Positions 32,522 through 40,754 of a stretch of 64,000 nt of DNA are shown piece by piece; the first letter of the stretch is position 1; each line of letters starts with the position of its first letter. The stretch comes from Streptosporangium brasiliense. Its GTDB lineage: Bacteria; Actinomycetota; Actinomycetes; Streptosporangiales; Streptosporangiaceae. The notes beneath the pieces are model-generated. The model did no database searches. It was not told where the DNA came from and saw only the letters and a program-made list of their open reading frames with translations. The position numbers and the translations under genes are program-made. The stretch covers positions 1,674,001-1,738,000 of the forward strand of contig NZ_JAUSRB010000002.1 of the NCBI RefSeq assembly GCF_030811595.1. Reading direction: 5' to 3'.

Positions 32522-32647
32522 ATCCCACCGCGGCCCCGCCCGGTCAGGCCGTGCTCCCGGCGTCCGGCGGGCGCCGGGTGCGGAGTGCGGGGTCCGATCC
32601 GTCGCCGATCCGCCCGATCGGCCGCGGCCCCGCGCGGCCCCGCGCGG

Positions 32648-33046
32648 TCAGGCGCGGGTGTCGTAGGCCTCGCGGGCGCTGTGGACCTGCTCGATGTGGC
32701 TCTCGGCCCACGCCTTGATGGCCCGCATGAGCGGCTGAAGGTCACGGCCGAGCTCGGTGAGGGCGTAGTCGACGCGGACCGGCACCGAGGGGGTGACCGT
32801 GCGGGAGACCAGGCCGTCGCGCTCCATGCCGCGCAGGGTCTGGGTGAGCATCTTCTGGCTGACGCCCGCGATGATCCGGCCCAGGTCGCTGTAGCGCAGC
32901 GGACCGTCCGACAGCGCGTTCAGGACCAGGCTGACCCACTTGTCGCTGATGGTGTCGAGCAGCTCCCTGGCCGGGCAGGCCGCCAGGTAGGCGTCGTAGG
33001 CGGCCCGCGCGCCCTCTCGCCGCTGCGCGGCCGTCTGGGTGGCCAT
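32648..33046 (-). CDS. HxlR-family regulator
   Basis: The 132-residue protein shows the HxlR winged helix: a conserved cysteine (ACPARELLDTISDKW), RYSDLGRIIAGVSQKMLTQT as the recognition helix, and the wing VTPSVPVRVDYALTELG. I chose the ATG at 33046, which has AAGGAG upstream. Many HxlR proteins sense aldehydes or quinones with that cysteine. It is divergent from a quinone-oxidoreductase-like gene, a typical target, and an inverted repeat lies between them. Confidence 0.9.
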   Translation of the reverse strand: MATQTAAQRREGARAAYDAYLAACPARELLDTISDKWVSLVLNALSDGPLRYSDLGRIIAGVSQKMLTQTLRGMERDGLVSRTVTPSVPVRVDYALTELGRDLQPLMRAIKAWAESHIEQVHSAREAYDTRA

Positions 33047-33092
33047 GGCGCTCCTTCCGGTGCGGTACGTACCTTCACGTGCGTACTTCCCG

Positions 33093-33111
33093 ATGGAGAG
33101 TAACACTCCAT
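33093..33111. promoter_or_regulatory. Inverted repeat ATGGAG-7-CTCCAT in the HxlR/oxidoreductase spacer
   Basis: Six-base arms with a seven-base spacer lie 39 bases before the oxidoreductase ATG and 46 bases before the divergent HxlR start. A nearby GTACGTAC palindrome (33066-33073) is a second candidate. Either could be the HxlR operator. Confidence 0.45.
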
Positions 33112-33150
33112 AGGTTCGTCTCAGTCAGCCGATCGGCGAGGGAGAAAGCG

Positions 33151-34095
33151 ATGGAGGCGAGGATGCGCGCGGTTGTGGTCCGTACGTTCGGCGGGTCCGG
33201 GACCCTGGAGGTCGAGGAGGTGCCGGTCCCCCGTCCCGGCACCGGTCAGGTGCGGATACGGGTGGAGGCGGCGGGCGTCAACCCGGTCGACGTGGCGGTC
33301 CGGACCGGGGCGCTCGTCGAGGGCGGGCTGGCCGAGCGGCGCGAGGTCCACGGGCTCGGCTGGGACGTGGCCGGGGTGGTCGAGGAGACCGGCGCCGGGG
33401 TCACCGGGTTCGCGGTGGGCGACCGGGTGATCGGCCTGGCCGACCGGCTCGACCTCCCCCTGGGCGCCTACGCCGAGCAGATCGTGCTGGACGCCGGCGC
33501 GGTGGCCCCCGCCCCCGTCCGCGCGACCCCGGCCCAGGCGGCCACGCTCCCGCTCAACGGCCTCACCGCCGACCAGGCCCTGGACCTCGCCGGCCTGGCC
33601 GCGGGCCAGACCCTGCTGGTGACCGGGGCGGCCGGCGGGGTCGGCGGCTACGCCGTCGAGCTGGCGGTGGCGCGCGGGCTGCGGGTGGTCGCCGTGGCGG
33701 GGGCCGGGGACGAGGATCTCGTCCGGGGCTTCGGCGCCGAGTTCTTCGTGCCCCGCGACGCCGAGCTGGGCTCCGCCGTACGGGAGCTGGTGCCGGGCGG
33801 GACGGACGGCGCGATCGACGCCGCCTCGGTCGGCACGGCCGCGCTCACCGCGGTGCGCGGCGGCGGCTGCTACGTGGCCGTGCTCGGCGGCGCGCCCGTC
33901 GCGCTGCGCGGCACCCGGGTGGCCAACGTCTGGATCCGCGCCGACGGGGCCCGGCTGGCCGAGCTCGCCAGGCTCGCCGACGACGGCCGGCTGACCCTCA
34001 GGGTGGCCGGCACCTTCCCACTCGACCAGGCCGCGGCCGCCCACGACCGCCTCGCCGCGGGCGGCCTCCGCGGCCGCCTGGTCCTGCTCCCCTGA
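33151..34095 (+). CDS. NADP-dependent quinone-oxidoreductase-like alcohol dehydrogenase (zinc-free MDR)
   Basis: The 314-aa protein is a medium-chain dehydrogenase/reductase of the quinone oxidoreductase group: N-terminal GroES-like domain (about 6-110) and Rossmann domain with LVTGAAGGVGGYAVELAVARG (about 152-172). The Cys/His zinc ligands of alcohol dehydrogenases are absent. Such enzymes reduce quinones or enals with NADPH. A GAGGGAGA site precedes the ATG. Divergence from HxlR suggests induction by electrophiles. Confidence 0.88.
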   Translation: MEARMRAVVVRTFGGSGTLEVEEVPVPRPGTGQVRIRVEAAGVNPVDVAVRTGALVEGGLAERREVHGLGWDVAGVVEETGAGVTGFAVGDRVIGLADRLDLPLGAYAEQIVLDAGAVAPAPVRATPAQAATLPLNGLTADQALDLAGLAAGQTLLVTGAAGGVGGYAVELAVARGLRVVAVAGAGDEDLVRGFGAEFFVPRDAELGSAVRELVPGGTDGAIDAASVGTAALTAVRGGGCYVAVLGGAPVALRGTRVANVWIRADGARLAELARLADDGRLTLRVAGTFPLDQAAAAHDRLAAGGLRGRLVLLP

Positions 34096-34177
34096 CGTCC
34101 CTCCCACCGGTACGGCCGGCAGTGCGCGGGCCGTACCGCGAGCGCCGGGACGGAGCGGCGTGTGGCACCGTTGGGGC

Positions 34178-34921
34178 ATGCTGACACTGGCGCACATAAG
34201 CGACATCCACATCGGCGGCTCCCCGGACAGCGTCGAGCGGACCCGGGCCGTCATGCGGCACCTGGAGGGCCTCCCCGGGCCGCTGGACGCCGTCATCGTG
34301 AGCGGGGACATCGCCGACCACGGCGCGGTCGAGGAGTATGAGATCGCGCGCGAGCTGCTCGCCTCGCGCTACCCGACGGTGGTGTGCCCGGGCAACCACG
34401 ACGCCCGCGCGGCCTTCCGCAAGGTCCTGCTCAGCAAGGACGGCGACGGCGACGGCCCGGTCAACCAGGTCCTGCGGCTCGACGGCCTGACCGTGGCCCT
34501 GTGCGACTCCAGCATCCCCGGACGGCCGGAGGGCTTCCTGGAGGACGAGACGATCGCCTGGCTGGAGACCGTCCTCGCCGAGTCGCCCGCGACCCCGGTC
34601 ATCGTGGGGATGCACCACCCGGCGGTGGCGCTGGGCATCCCCTACGTCGACGGCATCGGACTGCGCGCCCCGGAGCGGCTGGAGCAGGTCCTGCGGCGGC
34701 ATCCCCAGGTGGTGGCCGTGATCGCCGGTCACGCCCACACGGCGGCGAGCACGACCTTCGCCGGGCTGCCGCTGATCGTCGCCCCCGGAGTCATCTCCAC
34801 CGCGCTGCTCCCCCAGGAGACCACCGCGCCGGTCCCCGTCGACTACGGCCTGCCGCCCCAGTTCGCCGTCCATCTCTTCGAGGGCGGCCGCCTCACCACC
34901 CACGTGCGCCCGGTCGTCTGA
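34178..34921 (+). CDS. CpdA-like metallophosphoesterase
   Basis: The 247-residue enzyme carries all five calcineurin-like motifs: DIH (Asp9, His11), GDIADHG, GNHDARA, the GMHHP histidine and GHAHT. This pattern is of the class III cyclic-nucleotide phosphodiesterase group, although broad phosphodiesterase activity is common. Start: ATG at 34178 with no clear ribosome site. It stands alone and ends at a hairpin at 34936. Confidence 0.88.
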   Translation: MLTLAHISDIHIGGSPDSVERTRAVMRHLEGLPGPLDAVIVSGDIADHGAVEEYEIARELLASRYPTVVCPGNHDARAAFRKVLLSKDGDGDGPVNQVLRLDGLTVALCDSSIPGRPEGFLEDETIAWLETVLAESPATPVIVGMHHPAVALGIPYVDGIGLRAPERLEQVLRRHPQVVAVIAGHAHTAASTTFAGLPLIVAPGVISTALLPQETTAPVPVDYGLPPQFAVHLFEGGRLTTHVRPVV

Positions 34922-34935
34922 ACCCGTACGGCACA

Positions 34936-34964
34936 GGCGCCCTCCCACCGGGTGGGAGGGCGCC
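34936..34964 (+). terminator. Terminator-like hairpin after the phosphoesterase gene
   Basis: GGCGCCCTCCCA (34936-34947) pairs with TGGGAGGGCGCC (34953-34964). The stem is GC-rich and no clear T-run follows, so it is a weaker terminator candidate than others here. Confidence 0.5.
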
Positions 34965-35068
34965 CGACCCGCCGCGCGGGCCGACGCCGCGGGACCCTCC
35001 GGCGCCCGCTCCGCCGCCACGCCTCCCGGCGGGAACGGGGTGCCCGCCGAGGGCGGCCCCGCGGACCT

Positions 35069-36022
35069 TCAGGCCACGGCCTCGTCATGGGCCTTCAGGC
35101 CGCGGTGCTCCTGCGGGCTGACGCCGAACACGCGCTTGAAGGCGGCGCTGAGCGCGAAGGAACTGCCGTAGCCGACCTGCCGGGCCACCGCGCCGATGGT
35201 CACGTCGCTCTCGCGCAGCAGGTCGGCGGCCATGGCCAGCCGCCAGCCGGTGAGGAAGGCCATGGGCGGCTCGCCGACCAGGTCGGTGAAGCGGCGCGCC
35301 AGCGAGGCGCGCGAGACGCCGGTCCCGGCGGCCAGCGCGGCCACGGTCCAGGGATGGGCCGGATTGTTGTGGAGCATCCGCAGGGCCCGTCCCACCACGG
35401 GGTCGCTGTGGGCCCGGTACCAGGCCGGGGCCTCCGCCTCCGGGCGGGCGAACCAGGCCCGCAGGACGGCGATGAGCAGCAGGTCGAGCAGCCGGTCGAG
35501 AACGGCCCCCTGGCCCGGGTCGTCCTTGACGATCTCGTCGCCGAGCAGCGGGATGAGCGGGCAGTCCCAGGCGTCGTCGGGCAGGACCAGCAGGGCGGGC
35601 AGCGCCGCGAGCAGCCGCCGGCTGACCTCCCCGTGCATCTGGTAGGTGCCGGTGAGCATCATCGTCGAGCCGTCCGGGCTGTTGCCCCAGGTCCGCACGC
35701 CCAGGTCCATCGCCTGCTCCAGGGGCTCGCCCCGCAGGGTCGTGCAGTGCTGCCCGGGATGGATCACCACCTGGGGCGGGGTCGCCGGGTCGTCGGCGAC
35801 CGTGTAGGGATCCGGGCCGCGCATGATCGCGACATCCCCGGGGCCCAGCCGCACGGGCTCGCCGCTGTCGGGGACCACCCACGCCCGGCCCCGCATCATG
35901 GCCACCAGGGTGAGCGGCGCCCGGTCCTGGATCCGCATGGACCAGGGCGGGGACAGGATCGACCGCAGCAGGAACGCGCCCCGGGCTCTCGGCCCGTCCA
36001 GAAGACCCGCGAGTACATCCAT
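35069..36022 (-). CDS. AraC-family regulator with cupin domain
   Basis: The 317-aa protein has an N-terminal cupin-like domain (about 10-120: LTLVAMMRGRAWVVPDSG, VRLGPGDVAIMRGPDPY) and a C-terminal AraC HTH pair (about 210-305: LAAGTGVSRASLARRFTDLV, AVARQVGYGSSFALSAAFKR). It is divergent from the NmrA-like gene, a common pairing in actinomycetes in which the regulator controls the oxidoreductase. No ligand can be named. Confidence 0.9.
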   Translation of the reverse strand: MDVLAGLLDGPRARGAFLLRSILSPPWSMRIQDRAPLTLVAMMRGRAWVVPDSGEPVRLGPGDVAIMRGPDPYTVADDPATPPQVVIHPGQHCTTLRGEPLEQAMDLGVRTWGNSPDGSTMMLTGTYQMHGEVSRRLLAALPALLVLPDDAWDCPLIPLLGDEIVKDDPGQGAVLDRLLDLLLIAVLRAWFARPEAEAPAWYRAHSDPVVGRALRMLHNNPAHPWTVAALAAGTGVSRASLARRFTDLVGEPPMAFLTGWRLAMAADLLRESDVTIGAVARQVGYGSSFALSAAFKRVFGVSPQEHRGLKAHDEAVA

Positions 36023-36104
36023 GCGCCTGATTTTAGACGCACAAACATGGAGTTGCGTCTCTCAACCATGTTCCGTCCAACCCTTCAGGCGCTTCACTAA
36101 TGGC

Positions 36105-36941
36105 ATGACGGAAAACACGCGACAGGCAACGACACTGGTCCTCGGCGGCACGGGCAAGACCGGACGCCGGGTGGTGGACCGGCTCACCGCCCGCGACCTG
36201 CCGGTCCGGGTCGGCTCCCGCTCCGGCAGGCCCCCCTTCGACTGGGACGACCAGGCCACCTGGGCGCCCGCGCTGCGGGACGTGGAGTCGGTGTACGTGA
36301 CGTACTACCCGGACCTGGCCTTCCCCGGCGCCGCCGCCGCGATCGGCTCGTTCGCCGGGCTGGCGGCCGACAGCGGCGTCCGGCGGCTCGTCCTGCTGTC
36401 CGGCCGGGGCGAGGAGGAGGCCCAGGTCTGCGAGCGGGCGATGCAGGAGGCCGGCACCGAGTGGACGATCCTGCGGGCGAGCTGGTTCTGCCAGAACTTC
36501 AGCGAGCACTACCTGCTGGAGCCGGTGCTCAGCGGCGTGGTCGCGCTGCCGGCTGGGGACATGGCGGAGCCGTTCGTCGACGCCGACGACATCGCGGACG
36601 TCGCGGTCGCGGCGCTGACGCAGGACGGGCACGCGGGCCAGATCTACGAGCTGACCGGCCCCCGGCTGCTCACCTTCACCGACGCCGCCCAGGAGATCGC
36701 GGAAGCCGCCGGCCGGGAGGTACGGTACTTGCCGGTCTCCCCGGAGCAGTACGTGGCCGCGCTCGTGGAGTACGGCATGCCGGCCGGGGAGGCGACGCTG
36801 CTGACCGGGCTGTTCACCAAGGTCCTGGACGGCCGCAACGCCCATCTGAGCGACGGCGTCCGGCGCGCCCTGGGCCGGGAGCCCCGGGATTTCGCCGACT
36901 ACGCGCGAGACGCCGCGGCCACCGGCGTCTGGAACGGCTGA
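36105..36941 (+). CDS. NAD(P)-binding NmrA-like oxidoreductase
   Basis: The 278-residue protein starts with the Rossmann glycine motif LVLGGTGKTGRRVVDRL and continues like NmrA/HSCARG and azoreductase-type proteins (VRVGSRSGRPPFDWDD, LVLLSGRGEEEAQVCERAMQ, WTILRASWFCQNFSEHYL). No catalytic Tyr-Lys pair is evident. Some members bind NADP as a redox sensor and others reduce azo or quinone compounds. It lies divergent from the AraC gene and upstream of a DUF1772 gene, probably in one unit. Confidence 0.85.
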   Translation: MTENTRQATTLVLGGTGKTGRRVVDRLTARDLPVRVGSRSGRPPFDWDDQATWAPALRDVESVYVTYYPDLAFPGAAAAIGSFAGLAADSGVRRLVLLSGRGEEEAQVCERAMQEAGTEWTILRASWFCQNFSEHYLLEPVLSGVVALPAGDMAEPFVDADDIADVAVAALTQDGHAGQIYELTGPRLLTFTDAAQEIAEAAGREVRYLPVSPEQYVAALVEYGMPAGEATLLTGLFTKVLDGRNAHLSDGVRRALGREPRDFADYARDAAATGVWNG

Positions 36942-37030
36942 GGGCCGGGACCATGGGTGCGGAGCCGGGCCCGGCGGGAGCGGGCCCGGGCTCCACGCCA
37001 GAAATTTGATCTTCATTGACGGAGGATGGG

Positions 37031-37531
37031 ATGTTCGAGTTGTTGAGAACCGCCACACTGGCCGCGTCCACACTGACCATGGGGCTCACCGCCGGCCTGT
37101 TCTACTCGTTCGCCTGCGCGGTCATGCTCGGCCTGAACCGCACGGACGACCGGAGCTTCATCAGCGCGATGCAGTGGATCAACGTGAAGATCCTCAACGG
37201 CTGGTTCGCCCTCGCGTTCGCCGGCGCGCTGATCCTGACCATCGCGGCGGGGGCGTTGCACCTCAGCGGGGGCGGCCGGCCCGTGCTCCCCTGGATCGTG
37301 GCCGGCCTCGTGCTGTACGGGGTGGTGCTCGTCGTCACCTTCGCCGTCAACGTACCGCTCAACGACCAGCTCGCCGCGGCCGGCGACCCCGCCGCGATCG
37401 CCGACCCCGCGGCGGTCCGCCAGGCGTTCGAGGCCAAGTGGGTCCGCTGGAACACCGTCCGCGCGGTGGCGTCCACGGCCGCCTTCGGCTGTCTCGTCTG
37501 GGCCCTGATCGTGCACGGGGGCACCGCCTGA
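37031..37531 (+). CDS. DUF1772 (anthrone-oxygenase-like) membrane protein
   Basis: The 166-residue protein has about four membrane segments and the DUF1772 layout (TATLAASTLTMGLTAGLFYS, ALAFAGALILTIAAGALHL, NVPLNDQLAAAG, then W-x-R-W-N-x-x-R near 140: FEAKWVRWNTVRAVAS). Family members include anthrone oxygenases, but most have no known function. ATG at 37031 follows GGAGGATGGG. It lies 89 bases after the NmrA-like gene on the same strand. Confidence 0.85.
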   Translation: MFELLRTATLAASTLTMGLTAGLFYSFACAVMLGLNRTDDRSFISAMQWINVKILNGWFALAFAGALILTIAAGALHLSGGGRPVLPWIVAGLVLYGVVLVVTFAVNVPLNDQLAAAGDPAAIADPAAVRQAFEAKWVRWNTVRAVASTAAFGCLVWALIVHGGTA

Positions 37532-37580
37532 CCCGGCCGGGCCGGGGCGCCCCGGGCACCCCGGCGCGCCGCCCACGTCG

Positions 37581-37617
37581 AGGACCGGACCCGCCGGAAC
37601 ACCCGGGGTCCGGTCCT
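37581..37617. terminator. Bidirectional terminator-like hairpin
   Basis: AGGACCGGACCC (37581-37592) pairs with GGGTCCGGTCCT (37606-37617). It lies between the plus-strand DUF1772 gene and the convergent dnaB stop and may end both. Confidence 0.65.
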
Positions 37618-37637
37618 CCGGCGGTCCGGGTGTGTCG

Positions 37638-38993
37638 CTAGTGGGGGGCCATGTCGACGAAACGGCTGTAGTGGCCCTGGAAGGCCACGGTGACCGTGGC
37701 GGTGGGGCCGTTACGGTGCTTGGCCACGATCAGGTCCGCCTCGCCCGCCCGGGGCGATTCGCGCTCGTAGGCGTCTTCCCGGTGGAGAAGGATGACCATG
37801 TCCGCGTCCTGCTCGATGCTGCCCGACTCGCGGAGGTCGCTGACCATGGGGCGCTTGTCGGTCCGCTGCTCGGGGCCACGGTTGAGCTGGGAGATGGCGA
37901 TGACCGGGACCTCCAGCTCCTTGGCGAGGAGCTTGATGGCCCGGGAGATCTCCGAGACCTCGTTCTGGCGGCTCTCGGTCTTCTTCGGCGAGGACATCAG
38001 CTGCAGGTAGTCGATGATGACGAAGCGCAGCTCGTTGCGCTGCTTGAGACGGCGGCACTTGGCCCGGATCTCCATCATCGACATGTTGGGCGAGTCGTCG
38101 ATGAACAGCGGCGCCTCGGCCACCTCACCCATCCGCCGGGCCAGCTTGGCCCAGTCGTCGTCGGTCATCGTGCCCGAGCGCATGTTGTGCAGCGCCACCC
38201 GTGCCTCGGCGGACAACAGGCGCATCGTGATCTCGTTGCGCGACATCTCCAGCGAGAACACGACGGTGGTCATACCGTGCTTGATAGCTGCAGAACGGGC
38301 GAAATCCAGTCCCAGGGTCGACTTGCCGATGGCCGGGCGCGCGGCCACGACGATCATCTGGCCGGGGTGGAGGCCGTTGGTGAGGGCGTCGAGATCCTGG
38401 AAGCCGGTGGGGACGCCGACCATCTGACCGCCCCGGCCGCCGATCGCCTCCAGTTCGTCGAGGGCGCCGGGCATGATGTCGGCCAGCGGGACGTAGTCCT
38501 CGGAGGTGCGGCGCTCGGTGACCTTGTAGATCTCGGCCTGGGCGCGGTCGACGAGGTCGTCGACCTCCTCGTCCTGCCCGCCGTACCCGTAGGAGACGAT
38601 GCGGGTGCCGGCCTCGATCAGCCTCCGCAGGATGGCCTGCTCGCGGACGATCCGCGCGTAGTAGCCGGCGTTGGCCGCGGTGGGGACGACGGCGGTCAGC
38701 GTGTGGAGGTAGGCGCCGCCGCCGACCCGGGCGACCTCGCCGCGCTTCTGCAGCTCGTCGAAGATGGTGACGGCGTCGGCGGGGTCACCGCGGCCGTAGA
38801 GGTCGGTGATGATGTCGTAGATGATCTGGTGGGCCGGGCGGTAGAAGTCGTCGGACCGCAGGATCTCGACCACGTCGGCGATGGCGTCTTTGGAAAGCAG
38901 CATGCCGCCGAGCACGGACTGCTCGGCCTCGATGTTGTTCGGCGGGGTGCGCTCGAATCCCGGCTCGAAGACCGGTGGCTCCGCGATGCTCAC
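37638..38993 (-). CDS. dnaB: Replicative DNA helicase DnaB
   Basis: The 451-aa protein unwinds the chromosome ahead of the replication fork as a hexamer. It shows the N-terminal primase-interacting domain (about 20-120; NNIEAEQSVLGGMLLSKDAI) and the RecA-like domain with Walker A ARPAIGKST (218-226), Walker B VIIDYLQLM, and motif 4 SDLRESGSIEQDAD. No intein is present, unlike several mycobacterial dnaB genes. The start is GTG 38993 with a GGGGG leader. The DnaA-box cluster lies just upstream, and the MATE gene is divergent, as in Streptomyces. Confidence 0.95.
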   Translation of the reverse strand: MSIAEPPVFEPGFERTPPNNIEAEQSVLGGMLLSKDAIADVVEILRSDDFYRPAHQIIYDIITDLYGRGDPADAVTIFDELQKRGEVARVGGGAYLHTLTAVVPTAANAGYYARIVREQAILRRLIEAGTRIVSYGYGGQDEEVDDLVDRAQAEIYKVTERRTSEDYVPLADIMPGALDELEAIGGRGGQMVGVPTGFQDLDALTNGLHPGQMIVVAARPAIGKSTLGLDFARSAAIKHGMTTVVFSLEMSRNEITMRLLSAEARVALHNMRSGTMTDDDWAKLARRMGEVAEAPLFIDDSPNMSMMEIRAKCRRLKQRNELRFVIIDYLQLMSSPKKTESRQNEVSEISRAIKLLAKELEVPVIAISQLNRGPEQRTDKRPMVSDLRESGSIEQDADMVILLHREDAYERESPRAGEADLIVAKHRNGPTATVTVAFQGHYSRFVDMAPH

Positions 38994-39103
38994 CGCACAC
39001 CCCCTCTTTCGAACACAGTTACGCCATCCCCAATTTTTAGCCGACCAGTCTGACAGTCTCGCCGCTCCTCGGACCAAGTGGCAACGCAACCTGTCGACAG
39101 GGG

Positions 39104-39179
39104 TGTGGATAAGGTGTGCACTTCTTCCCCAGAGATGTGGGCACCCTGGGGACAGTTCTGTGGATAACTCTTTTCCACA
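39104..39179. promoter_or_regulatory. Cluster of DnaA boxes upstream of dnaB
   Basis: TGTGGATAA occurs at 39104-39112 and 39159-39167, each the exact reverse of the consensus DnaA box TTATCCACA. TTTTCCACA (39171-39179) is a one-mismatch box in the opposite direction. The whole spacer 38,994-39,308 is otherwise free of genes and richer in A+T than its surroundings. The boxes may let DnaA control dnaB or the MATE gene, or may titrate DnaA near the origin. Confidence 0.65.
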
Positions 39180-39308
39180 GCGCCGGAAGGCCTTCTGTAC
39201 TGGGGAAACGTCATCCACTGCCTGTGGAGGAAAGAAAGTTGGGGCGACACGCCGAGACTCTCCTCACACGGTACGGACTGTCCCGCTGATCCTTTTGGGG
39301 GCGCCCCT

Positions 39309-40643
39309 GTGAGTAAGAGGCACAATGGATCCGTGCCTCTTACCCCCAGAGCCGGCCGCGACCACGACAGGCAGATCCTCCGGCTGGCCGTACCGGCCTT
39401 CGGAGCGCTGGTCGCCGAGCCGCTGTTCCTGCTGACCGACACCGTCGTCGTCGGCCGCCTGCCCGCTCCCGCGCTCGGCGCGCTGGGGGTGGCGAGCACC
39501 GTGCTGAGCGTCCTGGTGGGACTGTGCGTGTTCCTGGCCTACGGCACGACGGCGGCGGTGGCCCGGCAGATCGGCGCGGGCAACCACCGGCAGGCGATGC
39601 GGCAGGGGGTGGACGGCCTCTGGCTGGCGGCCGGGGTCGGGCTGGCGATCATCGTGGTGGTGTGGCCGCTCGCGCCCTGGCTGGTCCAGCTGATCGGCGC
39701 CGAGGGCGAGCTGGCCCGGCAGGCGGTGACCTATCTGAGGATCAGCCTGCTGGGCGTCCCGGCCATGCTGCTCGTACTGGCCGGGACCGGCGTGCTGCGC
39801 GGTTTGCAGGACACCGCCACCCCGCTGCTGGTGTCCGTCGGCTCCTTCACGCTCAACGCGGTGCTCAACATCGTGTTCGTCCTGGGCCTGGGCTGGGGCG
39901 TCGCGGGCTCGGCCTGGGGCACGGTGCTGGCCCAGTCGCTCGGCGCCGCGGTCTATCTCGCCCTGGTGTTCGGGCGGCACAAGGCGCCGCTCCGGCCCGA
40001 TCTGGCGGGCATCAGGGCGGCGGGCTCGGCCGGGGTCGCCCTGGTCGTCCGTACGGCGTGCATGCAGATGGTGCTGACCGTCTCGGCGGCCGTGGCCACC
40101 CGCATGGGCGAGACCCAGATCGAGGCCCACACGGTCGCCTTCAGGATCTGGACCCTGCTGGCCTTCGCCCTGGACGCCATCGCCATCGCCGGGCAGGCCA
40201 TCACCGGCCGCACCCTGGGCGCCGGCGACGTGGCCGGGACCCGGGCGGCGACCCGGAGGATGGTCATGTGGGGGATCGGCTCAGGCGTGGTGCTCGGGCT
40301 CGCCCTGGTCGTGGCCAGGCCGTTCGTCCCCGCCCTGTTCGGCGCCGACCCGGCGGTGGCCGGGGAGCTGCTCGGCCTGCTCTGGGTGGCGGCGGCCCTG
40401 CAGCCGGCCGCCGGGGTGGTGTTCGTCCTGGACGGGGTGCTGATCGGCGCCGGTGACCAGCGCTATCTCGCCTGGGCGAGCCTGTGGACGACGCTCGCCT
40501 ACCTGCCCGCCGCGCTGCTGGTGGTCACCGTCGGCGGCGGCCTGATCGCGCTGTGGCTGGCGCTGGGGGTGTGGATGACGGCCCGGCTGGTCACTCTGGG
40601 ATTGCGCGCCTACGGCAGAGCGTGGCTGGTGATCGGTGCGTGA
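39309..40643 (+). CDS. MATE-family efflux transporter (DinF-like)
   Basis: The 444-residue protein has 12 membrane segments in two homologous halves (ILRLAVPAFGALVAEPLFLL TDT; second half starting near 240). MATE proteins export organic cations against sodium or protons; the DinF branch is common beside dnaB in actinomycetes. It starts at a GTG (39309) without an obvious ribosome site. It is divergent from dnaB across the DnaA-box spacer. Confidence 0.88.
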   Translation: MSKRHNGSVPLTPRAGRDHDRQILRLAVPAFGALVAEPLFLLTDTVVVGRLPAPALGALGVASTVLSVLVGLCVFLAYGTTAAVARQIGAGNHRQAMRQGVDGLWLAAGVGLAIIVVVWPLAPWLVQLIGAEGELARQAVTYLRISLLGVPAMLLVLAGTGVLRGLQDTATPLLVSVGSFTLNAVLNIVFVLGLGWGVAGSAWGTVLAQSLGAAVYLALVFGRHKAPLRPDLAGIRAAGSAGVALVVRTACMQMVLTVSAAVATRMGETQIEAHTVAFRIWTLLAFALDAIAIAGQAITGRTLGAGDVAGTRAATRRMVMWGIGSGVVLGLALVVARPFVPALFGADPAVAGELLGLLWVAAALQPAAGVVFVLDGVLIGAGDQRYLAWASLWTTLAYLPAALLVVTVGGGLIALWLALGVWMTARLVTLGLRAYGRAWLVIGA

Positions 40644-40754
40644 TCTGGCGGTGTCCACCACGTGACCGGCTACCCCTTGTACGAGGCATTCCCCTGCGGC
40701 ACTGTGAACACGTCCGACAAAAGGGTCTTCACCCCCCCATGATTGGGTCGCGTC

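Noticed and set aside
37638..38993. Intein in dnaB
   Set aside because: The frame has normal DnaB length and continuous motifs, with no splicing-domain insertion.
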